Assembly: GCF_042688525.2 (NCBI RefSeq)
Contig: NZ_JBHWAB010000001.1
Coordinates: 3,038,001 to 3,102,000, forward strand
DNA length: 64,000 bases
DNA from: Haloimpatiens sp042688525
Lineage (GTDB): Bacteria; Bacillota; Clostridia; Clostridiales; Clostridiaceae
Reading direction: 5' to 3'
Part shown: positions 25,671 through 33,969 of the stretch, piece after piece
Numbering within the stretch: position 1 is the stretch's first letter
How the letters are laid out: every line of letters starts with the position of its first letter
Translations under genes and position numbers: made by a program
Notes under the pieces: generated by a model
Databases searched by the model: none
Seen by the model: only the letters and a program-made list of their open reading frames with translations
What the model was told of the DNA's origin: nothing

Positions 25671-26320
25671 TTATAACCAATCCCCCAAACTGTTTCAATT
25701 GGACTCATATCAAAAACAGATAGCTTAGCACGAATATTTTTAATGTGTTCAGCAATAGCTGAACTATCACTTTCTCCCTCGTATCCAAAAACTCCTTCGT
25801 ATATTTTTTCTTTTGAAAAGACTTGTCCATGATTTTTAGCAAGATATTCACATATAGCATATTCACTTTTAGTAAAGGGTATTTTTTTATCATCCACCAT
25901 TACTTCTTTACCTGATAGATTAAACTTTATGCCTGAAACTATAAGAAAACTATGTTTTTCTCGCTGTTCTCTACGGAGATGGGCAGCTACTCTTGCTCTA
26001 AGTTCTCCCATTCCAAAAGGTTTTGTTATGTAATCATCTGCCCCAACTCCAAGACCAAACATAATATCATTTTCCATTGTTTTTGCAGTAAGAAATAGAA
26101 TTGGACAATCTACCACATCACGGATTTTTTCGCATAATGTAAAACCATCTATATCCGGCATCATAACATCTAGCAAAATGAGATCATAGCCTGTAAAATC
26201 TCCAATTGATAAATCTTTTGCACTATCTTTTGTTATTACTAAATGCTTGTCTTTTGAAAGTACATTTTTAATTAGTATCAATATATCTGGTTCATCGTCA
26301 ACAACAAGTATTTTTGCCAT
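25661..26320 (-). CDS. OmpR-type response regulator
   Basis: A 219-residue two-domain regulator. The receiver has VVDDEPD near the start, phosphoacceptor Asp51 in LILLDVMMPDIDG, the conserved FLTAKT and Lys in YITKPF; the C-terminal winged-helix DNA-binding domain contains FTKSEYAICEYLAKN and ends VWGIGYKWR. ACGGAGGGAATAAT precedes the ATG. It is located 45 bp after the second permease gene and overlaps the kinase gene, completing a five-gene operon. It presumably activates this same operon, as in other bacteriocin-resistance systems. Confidence 0.92.
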   Translation of the reverse strand: MAKILVVDDEPDILILIKNVLSKDKHLVITKDSAKDLSIGDFTGYDLILLDVMMPDIDGFTLCEKIRDVVDCPILFLTAKTMENDIMFGLGVGADDYITKPFGMGELRARVAAHLRREQREKHSFLIVSGIKFNLSGKEVMVDDKKIPFTKSEYAICEYLAKNHGQVFSKEKIYEGVFGYEGESDSSAIAEHIKNIRAKLSVFDMSPIETVWGIGYKWR

Positions 26321-26365
26321 ATTATTCCCTCCGTTTCAGGTTTCATTATACTACAAATAAGTGGC

Positions 26366-27124
26366 CTACTCGTAGGATTTTCTTCCTTCCCAGCGGCTAA
26401 ACCAAAATAAGCTCAATATTAATGCAATGATAGTTGCAACAATGGCGTTAATAATTCCCTGATGAATTTCTCCTTGAAGCATATTATATATAGATGGGTC
26501 AATTTGATTTAAAATCGCATAATCAGAAAGTCTACAACCCCAAGCCCATGGTGTTATTTTCCATATTTCATCACCAAGACCGGTTAACATAAGAGCAGAT
26601 ATTGTAACCCCTACAATCCCTAAACCTATAGAAGCTCCTTTTCCAAACCTTAAACTCAAATATATATGTAGAATGTATAAAAAAATATTCCCTAAAAGTA
26701 ATGCAAATGCCTCATGTACATAAATACTTATTGAAAAATTTCCCTGATCCAAAATATAATGAAATCCTACTACAAAAACAATTAAAGCTATACTAATAGA
26801 AAAAATCGCACCAAAAATCAACAATATAAGTTTACTAAGAAAAGTTGTTCCTCTCCATGTTGTACCTGTTAGTATCTCTTGAAAATTTCCTGCTTGCTCT
26901 TCTTGTGATATAACCATGCTGCAAATCACTCCAATAAGTAGTGGAAAAACCAAAGCTAAAACTTCAAAATAGCCTTTAATTTTTGAAATAGCACTCCAAG
27001 GAGAAAAAGAATAATACCCTAGAAAAACTCCTGCTCCAATCAAAGGAATCAAAATATGTATCCATAAAACAGAAGTATGACGAAGTTTACAAAAATCAGC
27101 TTTTATAGATCGAATTAAATCCAT
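26366..27124 (-). CDS. Lantibiotic immunity ABC transporter permease, MutG type
   Basis: A 252-residue membrane protein with six predicted helices. The N-terminus LIRSIKADFCKLRHTSVLWI, the FPLLIGVICSMVISQEEQAG segment and a central LTGTTWRGTTFLSKL fit the MutG/SpaG-type permeases of lantibiotic self-protection exporters. It would pair with the second permease (27128-27865) and the ATPase to remove peptides from the membrane. It is separated from the previous gene by only 3 bp, so it is coupled. No specificity can be assigned. Confidence 0.8.
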   Translation of the reverse strand: MDLIRSIKADFCKLRHTSVLWIHILIPLIGAGVFLGYYSFSPWSAISKIKGYFEVLALVFPLLIGVICSMVISQEEQAGNFQEILTGTTWRGTTFLSKLILLIFGAIFSISIALIVFVVGFHYILDQGNFSISIYVHEAFALLLGNIFLYILHIYLSLRFGKGASIGLGIVGVTISALMLTGLGDEIWKITPWAWGCRLSDYAILNQIDPSIYNMLQGEIHQGIINAIVATIIALILSLFWFSRWEGRKSYE

Positions 27125-27127
27125 AAT

Positions 27128-27865
27128 CTATTTCACCTCCTGTTTACTAAACCAGTATGCTGTCACAAGGGTAAGAATTATAAAAAGCACAATTGATAAA
27201 ATCAATCCAGGAAAAATCACGTTTGGATTTAAAAGTGGATCTCCTGTTTTTGCTAAAAGTCCATTTGGCAAAACTCTAATTATTGGACACATCAATCTTG
27301 TTGTATAACTATAAGGGCAAAATACCCATAATTCTTTATTTACAGTAAATAAGTTAAGAACAATACCTACCACAGTATTTATTAAAATAGTAGGAAAAAG
27401 TCCAATCTTTTTTGAAAGAAAAAAACAAAGTGGAATTTGCCATAATGATGTAATTGCAATAATCAAACCAGCTATCATAACAGTTGTTACTGGCATTGGA
27501 TTTTTAATTGCCCCTGGATACATAATCCTCCCATTCAAAATACCTATTGAAAGTATAATACAGGAAATTAAAATATATGTTCCTATTAGTAACACCTTTG
27601 AAATCCAAACTTTTTTTAAATTTACAGGTAAACTCATTACCCCTATATATTTAAGTTTTTTATTTTCTTTTTGATGTACAAGAAAACATATAAGAGAAAT
27701 ATAACCTAATAAAATAGTTGTATACCACCAATTAAAGCAATCTTGTTCATAATATGGTGGAATCAAATTTCCCAATAATAAAACAATTAATGGCATAATT
27801 AAAATTAATTTTTTAGTAAATGTATTTTTAAGTTTTAAATTTTCAGCTTTTAAATAAGCTCCCAT
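27128..27865 (-). CDS. Lantibiotic immunity ABC transporter permease, MutE/EpiE type
   Basis: A 245-residue membrane protein with about six helices. It begins AYLKAENLKLKNTFTKKLIL, contains QDCFNWWYTTILLGYISLIC and a late ALLN-like region, resembling MutE/EpiE/SpaE permeases. It is located between the ATPase gene (9-bp gap upstream) and the MutG-type gene (3-bp gap downstream). It is the second half of the heteromeric membrane pore. The identification rests on pattern and context and is fairly secure as a class. Confidence 0.8.
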   Translation of the reverse strand: MGAYLKAENLKLKNTFTKKLILIMPLIVLLLGNLIPPYYEQDCFNWWYTTILLGYISLICFLVHQKENKKLKYIGVMSLPVNLKKVWISKVLLIGTYILISCIILSIGILNGRIMYPGAIKNPMPVTTVMIAGLIIAITSLWQIPLCFFLSKKIGLFPTILINTVVGIVLNLFTVNKELWVFCPYSYTTRLMCPIIRVLPNGLLAKTGDPLLNPNVIFPGLILSIVLFIILTLVTAYWFSKQEVK

Positions 27866-27874
27866 TTTATTTCC

Positions 27875-28573
27875 CTACCTTTCATTCTTTCTTACAACTT
27901 CCATAAAGAGACTTTCAAGATTTTCCCCTGGATTTATTTTTGCTTCATATCCCAAAACTCCACCTGAAATAATGCCAATGTGATCAGCGGTTTGCTCTAC
28001 TTCAGATAAAATATGACTTGATAAAATAACGGTTATTCCCTGTTCTGGAAAAGAACGAATTAATTTTCTTAAATCCTGAATTCCTATCGGATCAAGACCA
28101 TTTGTTGGCTCGTCTAGTATTAATAATTTAGGGTTATTTAAAAGTGCAATAGCAATTCCAAGTCTCTGTTTCATACCCATTGAAAACTGACCAGCTCTTT
28201 TTTTACCCGTATTAGTTAAATCAACTATCTTAAGCACTTCATCAATTCGTTGTTCTTTTAATCCTAAAAGTGTTGTCCTTACTTTTAAATTTTCTCTAGC
28301 TGTTAGGTTTTCATAAAGAGGTGGTGCTTCAATAAGTGCTCCTATATCTCCTAAATCTTTTCTGCTCCACTCATGTCCTTCAAATGTGATTTGTCCAGAA
28401 GTTGGTCTTAACACTCCTGTAATCATTTTTAATGTAGTTGATTTACCTGCACCATTTGGTCCAAGTAATCCATATACTGAATTTTCTCTAACAGAGAGAG
28501 AAATATTGTTTACCGCTTTTTGTTTTTTAAAGTTTTTGCAAAGATTTTTTGTTTGTAAAATATATTTTTCCAT
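27875..28573 (-). CDS. Lantibiotic immunity ABC transporter ATPase (SpaF/MutF type)
   Basis: About 232 residues, ABC ATPase. Walker A is GLLGPNGAGKSTTLKM, the signature FSMGMKQRLGIAIALL, Walker B KLLILDEPTNGLDPIG, and the switch His is in LSSHILSEVEQTADHIGI. The frame is open to 28654, but an ATG at 28573 (MEKYILQTKNL), with AAAGGATGATGG upstream, gives the usual start and length. It is the first gene of the operon ATPase-permease-permease-regulator-kinase on the minus strand. It drives export of a cell-envelope-active peptide, most likely giving self-protection or resistance. Confidence 0.88.
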   Translation of the reverse strand: MEKYILQTKNLCKNFKKQKAVNNISLSVRENSVYGLLGPNGAGKSTTLKMITGVLRPTSGQITFEGHEWSRKDLGDIGALIEAPPLYENLTARENLKVRTTLLGLKEQRIDEVLKIVDLTNTGKKRAGQFSMGMKQRLGIAIALLNNPKLLILDEPTNGLDPIGIQDLRKLIRSFPEQGITVILSSHILSEVEQTADHIGIISGGVLGYEAKINPGENLESLFMEVVRKNER

Positions 28574-28689
28574 ATCCATCATCCTTTCTTTTGATTTAAT
28601 AGTACTGAATAATTTTAAGGATTTTATAAGGATTTGAAAATTTAATTTAATCATAAATGTATGTATAAATATAAGAAATGGAATCTTCT

Positions 28690-28838
28690 AAAGATAATTA
28701 ATATTTAATAATGAATAATTAAAAATGAAGGAAATTTTGCCTTAGGGCAAAATAACTAATATAATTAAAGATTTTTTGCTAAAGCAAAAATCAACCTTCA
28801 TTATTCATTTTTAATTATTAATTCTTAATTGATTTTAA
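28690..28838. repeat. AT-rich palindromic repeat, family 2 (copy 2)
   Basis: Starts AAAGATAATTAATATTTAAT and ends AATTATTAATTCTTAATTG, the same ends as the nested copy at 15751-15894. The core ATTTTGCCTTAGGGCAAAAT forms a hairpin. On the right it passes directly into a family 1 half-element. Confidence 0.7.
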
Positions 28839-28902
28839 ATGTTTCTTACGCAATATATCATTTCCCTTCGCTAGACAGTATTTTTTTACTAAGAAAGTTG
28901 CA
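28839..28902. repeat. Right half of palindromic repeat family 1 (copy E)
   Basis: TTTCTTACGCAATATATCAT, CCCTTCGCTAGACAGTATTT and a right end AAGAAAGTTGC. The left half is absent; the junction with family 2 is the same as in copy D (15690-15960). The two share an arrangement, so either they descend from one composite or the core of one was replaced. Confidence 0.65.
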
Positions 28903-28919
28903 TTAATAATTATCATTTG

Positions 28920-28946
28920 TTGACAATGTACTTATATAGTGATAAC
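28920..28946 (+). promoter_or_regulatory. Promoter of the XRE regulator gene
   Basis: -35 TTGACA (28920-28925), with a -10-like GATAAC at 28941-28946 (15-bp spacing). Its downstream edge overlaps the left arm of the palindromic operator, so repressor binding would block RNA polymerase. Confidence 0.55.
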
Positions 28947-28981
28947 ATGAAGTAAACTTCATGTGAAGTTTACTTCATGTT
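28944..28981 (+). promoter_or_regulatory. Perfect 18-bp inverted-repeat operator
   Basis: AACATGAAGTAAACTTCA and its exact complement TGAAGTTTACTTCATGTT are separated by two bases. It is just before the ribosome binding site of the XRE gene and overlaps the -10 region. The symmetry suggests a dimeric-repressor site, probably for the XRE protein itself. Each arm also contains an inner inverted repeat, GAAGTAAACTTC. Confidence 0.75.
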
Positions 28982-28997
28982 TGTTGGAGGTGAATAA

Positions 28998-29219
28998 GTG
29001 AAGAATAGAGTAAAAGAACTAAGAACAAAAGCAAAGATGACACAACAACAGCTTGCTGATTTAGTTTTTGTTTCCTCAAGAACAATTATTTCACTTGAAA
29101 AGGGACAGTATAATCCGTCAATTATGCTGGCATATAAAATAGCTCGTATTTTTAACACTACTATTGAAGACTTATATTGTTTAAAGGAGAATTTGGAAAA
29201 TGAAGAGAAAAATTTATAA
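28998..29219 (+). CDS. XRE-family helix-turn-helix regulator
   Basis: A 73-residue single-domain HTH protein: MTQQQLADLVFVSSRTIISL is the helix-turn-helix, with SLEKGQYNPSI following, as in small Cro/C1-like repressors. The start is GTG, with GGAGG seven bases upstream. The gene is coupled to a DUF2178-type membrane protein, whose start overlaps the regulator's last codons by 20 bp. This two-gene arrangement is common in Firmicutes. The perfect palindrome in its promoter suggests autoregulation. Confidence 0.9.
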   Translation: MKNRVKELRTKAKMTQQQLADLVFVSSRTIISLEKGQYNPSIMLAYKIARIFNTTIEDLYCLKENLENEEKNL

Positions 29220-29637
29220 CAAAAAGAAATTTTGGAGTGGTATAGTATTTTTATTATTAGCAGCAATTAGCGTAATACCTATCGCTGCACGTTTTAACAC
29301 TTTCAATACTCTTAAAACTATCAAATATATTGTAATAGATATCTTTCTTATTTTCTTTGGAGTAACTGATATATATATAGGTTTAAACCGTAAGCTTACA
29401 AAAGAAGATATGCAAAATGATGATGAACGTGAAAATTTTATTAATATGAAATCAAAAAGTAGTGCCTTTGATATTACATTTTTTATTTGTACCACTTTTA
29501 CACTATTATCTGCAATTGCAGTTGGAATAACAAAGAATACATTATGGATTAGTTTTTTTCTTGGTATGGCACTTATGTTTGTAACTATGCAAATTGCTTC
29601 AATAAGCAGCTACTTTTATCATAACAAAAGAAATTAA
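29200..29637 (+). CDS. DUF2178-like membrane protein paired with the XRE regulator
   Basis: A 145-residue protein with four predicted helices in two pairs, separated by a hydrophilic stretch NDDERENFINMKSKSSAFDI. That DERxxxxxxKSxxxAF pattern matches small membrane proteins of the DUF2178 type. It overlaps the HTH gene and should be co-transcribed and translationally coupled. The pair may form a signalling unit in which the membrane protein controls the regulator, as with some bacteriocin immunity or sporulation systems, but this is inference. Confidence 0.7.
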   Translation: MKRKIYNKKKFWSGIVFLLLAAISVIPIAARFNTFNTLKTIKYIVIDIFLIFFGVTDIYIGLNRKLTKEDMQNDDERENFINMKSKSSAFDITFFICTTFTLLSAIAVGITKNTLWISFFLGMALMFVTMQIASISSYFYHNKRN

Positions 29638-29670
29638 TATATTTTAATTAATGATATATAAATTTGTCAC

Positions 29671-30006
29671 TTACAAATTATCACTTACTATAATAGGTAT
29701 TATATTTATGACTGGTTCCTCATAAGGATGAACTCTTTTTATTGTATTAACTGCCTTTTTTACTATTTCCCTTTTACAGCAAAATTCCACTTTACATTCT
29801 TCTTCTTCGGAAATCTCATCTACTGTGCCTTCAAAGGGATTAGACCCTGCTAAGGGTCTCCAAGAACCAATAACTTTAGACACGGACATGCAATTATCAT
29901 AATTCCCACCTATAGTAAGTGCTCCTATGTCATTAAGACTTTTTCTTAATTCTTTTAAATATTCTTCTGGAATAAAAGTTTCTATTTTGAAAATATCGAA
30001 CTCCAT
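29671..30006 (-). CDS. NIF3/CutA-like small protein (YqfO middle-domain type)
   Basis: A 111-residue protein that resembles the inserted PII/CutA-like domain of NIF3 (YqfO) proteins. Marks are KIETFIPEEYLKELRKSL, IGALTIGGNYDNCM, RPLAGSNPFEG and the terminal HPYEEPVINIIPI. Standalone versions of this domain are common in bacteria. Exact function is unknown; metal or small-ligand binding is likely by analogy. Its start codon directly follows the Nudix stop (30007), so the two genes are coupled on the minus strand. Confidence 0.8.
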   Translation of the reverse strand: MEFDIFKIETFIPEEYLKELRKSLNDIGALTIGGNYDNCMSVSKVIGSWRPLAGSNPFEGTVDEISEEEECKVEFCCKREIVKKAVNTIKRVHPYEEPVINIIPIIVSDNL

Positions 30007-30444
30007 TTACACTTCTCCTTTCAATGTCAAAAGTTTTTCTAATGCCACACGATTATGTTCCCATTTCAAATACTCTTTTGCTTCATCTTTTGAACACCAC
30101 TTGTATTTCTCGTGTTCATCTGATAATACAACATCAAAAATATCATCAACTTCAAGAGCAAAACACATATCTTTCATATTCATTAATTTACCATTTTTAG
30201 GCTCTTTATATATAAAGTCATATTGTAAATCTATAATATTTTTAATATTCCTTAGTCCTGTTTCTTCAAAAACTTCCCTTTTAACAGCTTCAATTGGTTC
30301 TTCCCCTTCTTCAATTCCCCCACAAACTGGCTGCCAATATCCACTTCTTTCTGGAATTCTTTTTAATATCAAAATCCTAAATTTCTTTTTAGACGTAAAT
30401 ATAAATGCCTGTATATTTATTCTATCTAATTTATCCATTTCCAT
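30007..30444 (-). CDS. Nudix hydrolase
   Basis: A 145-residue Nudix pyrophosphohydrolase. The Nudix box is complete: GGIEEGEEPIEAVKREVFEE and then TGLRN, containing the REVxEExG metal site. It hydrolyses a nucleoside diphosphate linked to another group. The sequence resembles the dihydroneopterin triphosphate pyrophosphatase/MutT-like clades (RIPERSGYWQPVCGG), but the substrate cannot be set. AGGGGTGATACC precedes the ATG. The gene immediately precedes the NIF3/CutA-like gene. Confidence 0.88.
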   Translation of the reverse strand: MEMDKLDRINIQAFIFTSKKKFRILILKRIPERSGYWQPVCGGIEEGEEPIEAVKREVFEETGLRNIKNIIDLQYDFIYKEPKNGKLMNMKDMCFALEVDDIFDVVLSDEHEKYKWCSKDEAKEYLKWEHNRVALEKLLTLKGEV

Positions 30445-30591
30445 GGTATCACCCCTATAATTTCTAACTCAATTTTATCATGACAAAATAATCCTTAACA
30501 TAATACTCCCAAATAAAACTATTGACTCTAATACATATTATAGCTTCTTAATTCAACTTGTTCAAAATCATCACAGTAATAATTTTGTGAA

Positions 30592-30650
30592 ATTTATTTA
30601 ACTTTCACAGTTTAAAAAACAGTATCTGTGAAAAATGATATATTGCATTG
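30592..30650. repeat. Degenerate fragment of repeat family 1
   Basis: TTAACTTTCACAGTTTAAAA, CAGTATCTGTGAAAAATGAT and ATATTGCATTGAG match the CTCAACTTTCGCAG end and the ATGATATATTGC arm with several changes. Confidence 0.5.
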
Positions 30651-30726
30651 AGTTACTTATAATTAGTGATAAACTATAATAAATGTATTATTTTTGAATT
30701 ATTGATTATTTATAGGGGGTAAGTTT

Positions 30727-31176
30727 ATGGAAATATCATTTAAAAATGCTTCAGTTGATGATATAAACAAAATATTTAAATTAAATAAAAACCTTATTGA
30801 GAAATATGAAACTAACTCAAATCTTGATTTTGAAAAAATTTTTGATTGGGTTAGAAAAAAAATAGAGAAGAATATTGACAGCTATCAATGTATCTACTTT
30901 GAGAGAATTAAAGTAGGATATTATTACTTACATAATAAAGGAGAACAACTTGAACTTGATGACTTCTTTATTTTTGATGAATTTCAAAGAAGAGGCATAG
31001 GAACAGAAATTTTAAAATATGCTGCTTCAATTGCAAAAAAACAAAATAAGGATATATTTTTATATGTATTTATAAAAAATCAAGGAGCTGTTAATTTATA
31101 TCTTAGAAATGGATATCAAATTACAGAAAATATACATAACAGTAGATACTTAATGAGTCTGAAAAATAACAATTGA
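30727..31176 (+). CDS. GNAT family N-acetyltransferase
   Basis: A 149-residue acetyltransferase. The acetyl-CoA pyrophosphate loop is QRRGIGTEILKYA, followed by the usual KNQGAVNLYLRNGYQIT block. The N-terminal part (ASVDDINKIFKLNKNL) fits the fold. It transfers an acetyl group to an amine, with the substrate not predictable. The ribosome binding site is AGGGGGTAAGTTT. It stands alone, downstream of a decayed repeat and upstream of a small membrane protein. Confidence 0.88.
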   Translation: MEISFKNASVDDINKIFKLNKNLIEKYETNSNLDFEKIFDWVRKKIEKNIDSYQCIYFERIKVGYYYLHNKGEQLELDDFFIFDEFQRRGIGTEILKYAASIAKKQNKDIFLYVFIKNQGAVNLYLRNGYQITENIHNSRYLMSLKNNN

Positions 31177-31269
31177 AATCATAATTTTTATTTTGTATAA
31201 TGTAACAGGCATTTATAAATAACAAGCATTTTAAATTAAAACATCATAGTGAAACAAAGGAGGAAAATC

Positions 31270-31515
31270 ATGGCAAATGTTATTAGCATAAGCTTATGGT
31301 TAATATTTTCAACTTATTTTTTTATCAAATTTGTCAAAAGTAAAAAAGTTTGCAACATTTTTTTATCAATAATGGGCTTACCACCTATATTGGTTAAAAT
31401 AGCATGCATAAAATATATAATTGGTCCTGTTGCACTTGCAGGTAGTTGTATCATTTTTTTGCTTGGATTATTAACTATATATTTAGTAAACAGACATAAT
31501 AACTATATTTGTTAA
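31270..31515 (+). CDS. Small hydrophobic membrane protein
   Basis: About 81 residues with three likely helices (VISISLWLIFSTYFFIKF, NIFLSIMGLPPILVKI and VALAGSCIIFLLGLLTIYLV). The frame extends upstream to a GTG at 31249, but AAAGGAGGAAAATC marks the ATG at 31270. No family is recognised. A terminator lies about 50 bp downstream. Function unknown. Confidence 0.6.
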   Translation: MANVISISLWLIFSTYFFIKFVKSKKVCNIFLSIMGLPPILVKIACIKYIIGPVALAGSCIIFLLGLLTIYLVNRHNNYIC

Positions 31516-31560
31516 ATAACTAAATTATTAGTAATGGAGATAATCTTAATAAACTAGAAA

Positions 31561-31600
31561 AAAGAAGCCCTGATAATTTTCAACAGGACTTCTTTATTTG
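31561..31600 (+). terminator. Rho-independent terminator
   Basis: AAAGAAGcCCTG pairs with CAGGaCTTCTTT (31561-31572 with 31584-31595), followed by ATTTGTTT. It ends the GNAT/small-membrane-protein unit. Confidence 0.7.
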
Positions 31601-31608
31601 TTTATTAC

Positions 31609-31764
31609 TGAATTTTAGCAGTAAAAAATACTGTTTAGCGAAAGAAAATGATATATTGCGTAAGAAACATTTGAACAAAGCTTAGAACTTGTTACTGAAG
31701 TGAAAGGTTTCTGAGCAATATATCATTTTCTGCAGCGACTACTTTTACCTGCAAAAGTTGAATT
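31609..31764. repeat. Palindromic repeat family 1 (copy G, reversed)
   Basis: A complete but mid-sized copy in opposite orientation to A and C: the TACTGTTTAGCGAAAG end comes first, then AAAATGATATATTGC pairing perfectly with GCAATATATCATTTT, and the GCAGCGACTACTTTT end last. The inner core keeps TAAGAAACATTTGAACAAAG and TTCTGAGC. It ends 14 bp from the stop of the zinc-ribbon gene. Confidence 0.8.
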
Positions 31765-31777
31765 TATTGCTATTCAA

Positions 31778-31987
31778 TTATGATATTAGAAAGTCTAATA
31801 TATTCTCTCCTGTGCTAGTTTCACCTTTATATAGTTCTGTATATCCACATCTCGAACAACTTATTGTAATAAACTTTTTATTTTGAACATCAAATATCTT
31901 GGATAAAGTTCCCCCTGTAGCTTGAAATTGATCAGTTTCATATTGTCTACACCCACATTTTGGACAAACATATTGTTTTTTCTCCAT
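31778..31987 (-). CDS. Zinc-ribbon nucleic-acid-binding-type protein
   Basis: A 69-residue zinc-ribbon protein. CPKCGC near the start and CSRCGY towards the end are two Cys pairs for a single zinc. The body QFQATGGTLSKIFDVQNKKF is typical of the small YpzJ/COG3478 type proteins in Firmicutes. Function unknown; DNA or RNA binding is often proposed. GGGGGCGTTAAA precedes the ATG. Monocistronic. Confidence 0.8.
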   Translation of the reverse strand: MEKKQYVCPKCGCRQYETDQFQATGGTLSKIFDVQNKKFITISCSRCGYTELYKGETSTGENILDFLIS

Positions 31988-32072
31988 TTTAACGCCCCCA
32001 TTTGATTTATTTAATTATATTTATATTATACATTATTTTGAATAACAGTATGAATATAGTTTTATACCATTC

Positions 32073-33683
32073 CTAACAATATGCAATACTTATATCTTTA
32101 ATCTTTTCTCCTATTTTCACTTCTACTTTTTCTATATCTCCAGATTTTGATTCTAATTTTCTAAAATCAAACACTAAAAGATATCCTTTATCCGATCCGT
32201 ATTGTTCTAAATACTCACCTAATTGCATTAAACCTTTTTTGTGGTATTCCAATCCTCTCCATATTTTCAGCTCTAAAATATACATCTTCTTATTATAAGT
32301 TATTACAATATCAAATCTCTTTTCAGCTCCACCCTTTACTTCTTTAAAAACAAAACCTACTCCATTTATTATTGGACTTAAAAAAGCTAAAAATAAAAGT
32401 CTTCCATCCTCTTCTAAAAAAGCTTCTCTTTTATCGGAATATTCATGTTTCATAAACTCCTGGAATTTTAAAAAAATTCTATTTATGTCCAAATCTCCAT
32501 TATCTTTTATATAATTGCCACTTTGATTATATGATAACACATCCGTTGTTGTTTCTAATATAGAACTCATATAATTATAAATCCTTTGTTCATATATCCT
32601 ATTATTAACTTTAACTTTACCATTTTTTTCTTTTAAGATACCATACATTATTCCCATACTTATAACAGGATTATCCTCAACATATGTTATCGGATTTCCC
32701 TCTAAAACAATTTTTCTTACTAATTCTTTTAAATCTCTATTGTTCTCTATATTTTTAATTAAACTATCAAAATTAGTATTTGACTCTTTTAAAATCTGCT
32801 TTACAGCCCTATCAATATATTCTTTTTTCCATTTCAATTCATCTTGAGGCATTATTTTTTCATCTATTATTTTGCATAATTTACTTACTAAAAACGGATA
32901 CCCAGATGTGTAATAACGAAGTTTTTGTGAAAAGTATTCTTTATCTAAATCTACCCCTTTATTTTCAACATAATCATCTAACATTGTTTTTATTTCTTCT
33001 ACTGAAAAGCTCATATCTATATCAAAATCGGAAGCGATATTCCAAGGACTATTATACTTGTTTTCTGAACCTGGTCTTATTTTTGCTTTTAAACTTTTTA
33101 CATCATGAACACCTGCTAATATTACACTATGAAAAGTATAATCTTTTCCCATATTCCTTAATAAATATTTATTTCTAAGCATACCTAAAAAACTTAAAAA
33201 AAGCTGATTGTTGCTGCTTTTATCTACTTCATCTATCATTAAAATTACTTTTTTGTTACAATGTATTATAAATTTTGTTATAAAATATGATAAATCATCT
33301 ATAGTTTCAACTTCACTTTTTTCTGATTTAATGAACTCTGATAAATCCTTATGTTCCATAAAAAGAGTTCTTTCTAGTAGATTTAAAAAACCTTTAGTAA
33401 ATCTTTTTTCTTCTTCAAAAATTAAATCTCCTATTCCCTCAAAGCTTATAGATATAACAATGTACTCACTTTTTTTACTTAAAAATCTTTCAAGCATATA
33501 CATTGTAGTAGTTTTTCCATACTGTCTTGGTCTATTTATAATAAAATATTCTTCATCATTTATTAACTTAACTATATTCTTTAATTTTTGTAATATATCT
33601 ACCATATAATGTTTATTCGGTATACAAATACCTGTTATATTAAATTTCTTATATATAATAATCACTTCCTTTCTAACCTCCAT
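32073..33683 (-). CDS. AAA-type ATPase fused to a PD-(D/E)XK nuclease-like domain
   Basis: A 536-residue protein. The N-terminal ATPase has Walker A in NRPRQYGKTTTMYML and Walker B in KVILMIDEVDKSS. The C-terminal 130 residues (GGAEKRFDIVITY, then MYILELKIWRG) contain an Asp and ELK spaced as in PD-(D/E)XK nucleases, matching the DUF1703/PDDEXK_9 partner commonly fused to these ATPases. Their role is unresolved; mobile-element or defence contexts have been suggested. The start is uncertain: ATG 33683 overlaps a GGAGG that may instead serve the GTG at 33665. A Lys-Phe-Asn-Ile-Thr-Gly segment at about residue 12 is the usual family N-terminus. The gene is single. Confidence 0.82.
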   Translation of the reverse strand: MEVRKEVIIIYKKFNITGICIPNKHYMVDILQKLKNIVKLINDEEYFIINRPRQYGKTTTMYMLERFLSKKSEYIVISISFEGIGDLIFEEEKRFTKGFLNLLERTLFMEHKDLSEFIKSEKSEVETIDDLSYFITKFIIHCNKKVILMIDEVDKSSNNQLFLSFLGMLRNKYLLRNMGKDYTFHSVILAGVHDVKSLKAKIRPGSENKYNSPWNIASDFDIDMSFSVEEIKTMLDDYVENKGVDLDKEYFSQKLRYYTSGYPFLVSKLCKIIDEKIMPQDELKWKKEYIDRAVKQILKESNTNFDSLIKNIENNRDLKELVRKIVLEGNPITYVEDNPVISMGIMYGILKEKNGKVKVNNRIYEQRIYNYMSSILETTTDVLSYNQSGNYIKDNGDLDINRIFLKFQEFMKHEYSDKREAFLEEDGRLLFLAFLSPIINGVGFVFKEVKGGAEKRFDIVITYNKKMYILELKIWRGLEYHKKGLMQLGEYLEQYGSDKGYLLVFDFRKLESKSGDIEKVEVKIGEKIKDISIAYC

Positions 33684-33870
33684 GTACTTTATATTTATTT
33701 TATCATATTTAGATTTATTTAAACATTGTCCTTTTACCTTTAGATTTAGCTTTGTGCATTTTTTCTATACTTCTTGTAAAGTTTTTCTCTTTAAGATTTA
33801 TTTGTATTTGTGTTAATGAAAAAAAGGGGTAGATAGAATTTAAAATTTCGCATAATTAATTTAAGTATTA

Positions 33871-33897
33871 TAAAACCCCATGCAATTGCATAGGGTT
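33871..33897 (-). terminator. Terminator of the TPR-like gene
   Basis: AACCC and GGGTT enclose the palindrome ATGCAATTGCAT, with one mismatch. On the minus strand it is followed by TTTTAT. It lies about 70 bp after the stop of the gene at 33970-34935. Confidence 0.6.
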
Positions 33898-33969
33898 CTT
33901 GAACAATCTAAAAAATCTAGTAGAGACTTCTATTTTTTTAACATGTATATTCTTAAATCCAAGATTGTT

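Noticed and set aside
28690..28902. Composite repeat considered as an insertion sequence
   Set aside because: It has no coding capacity and no transposase nearby.
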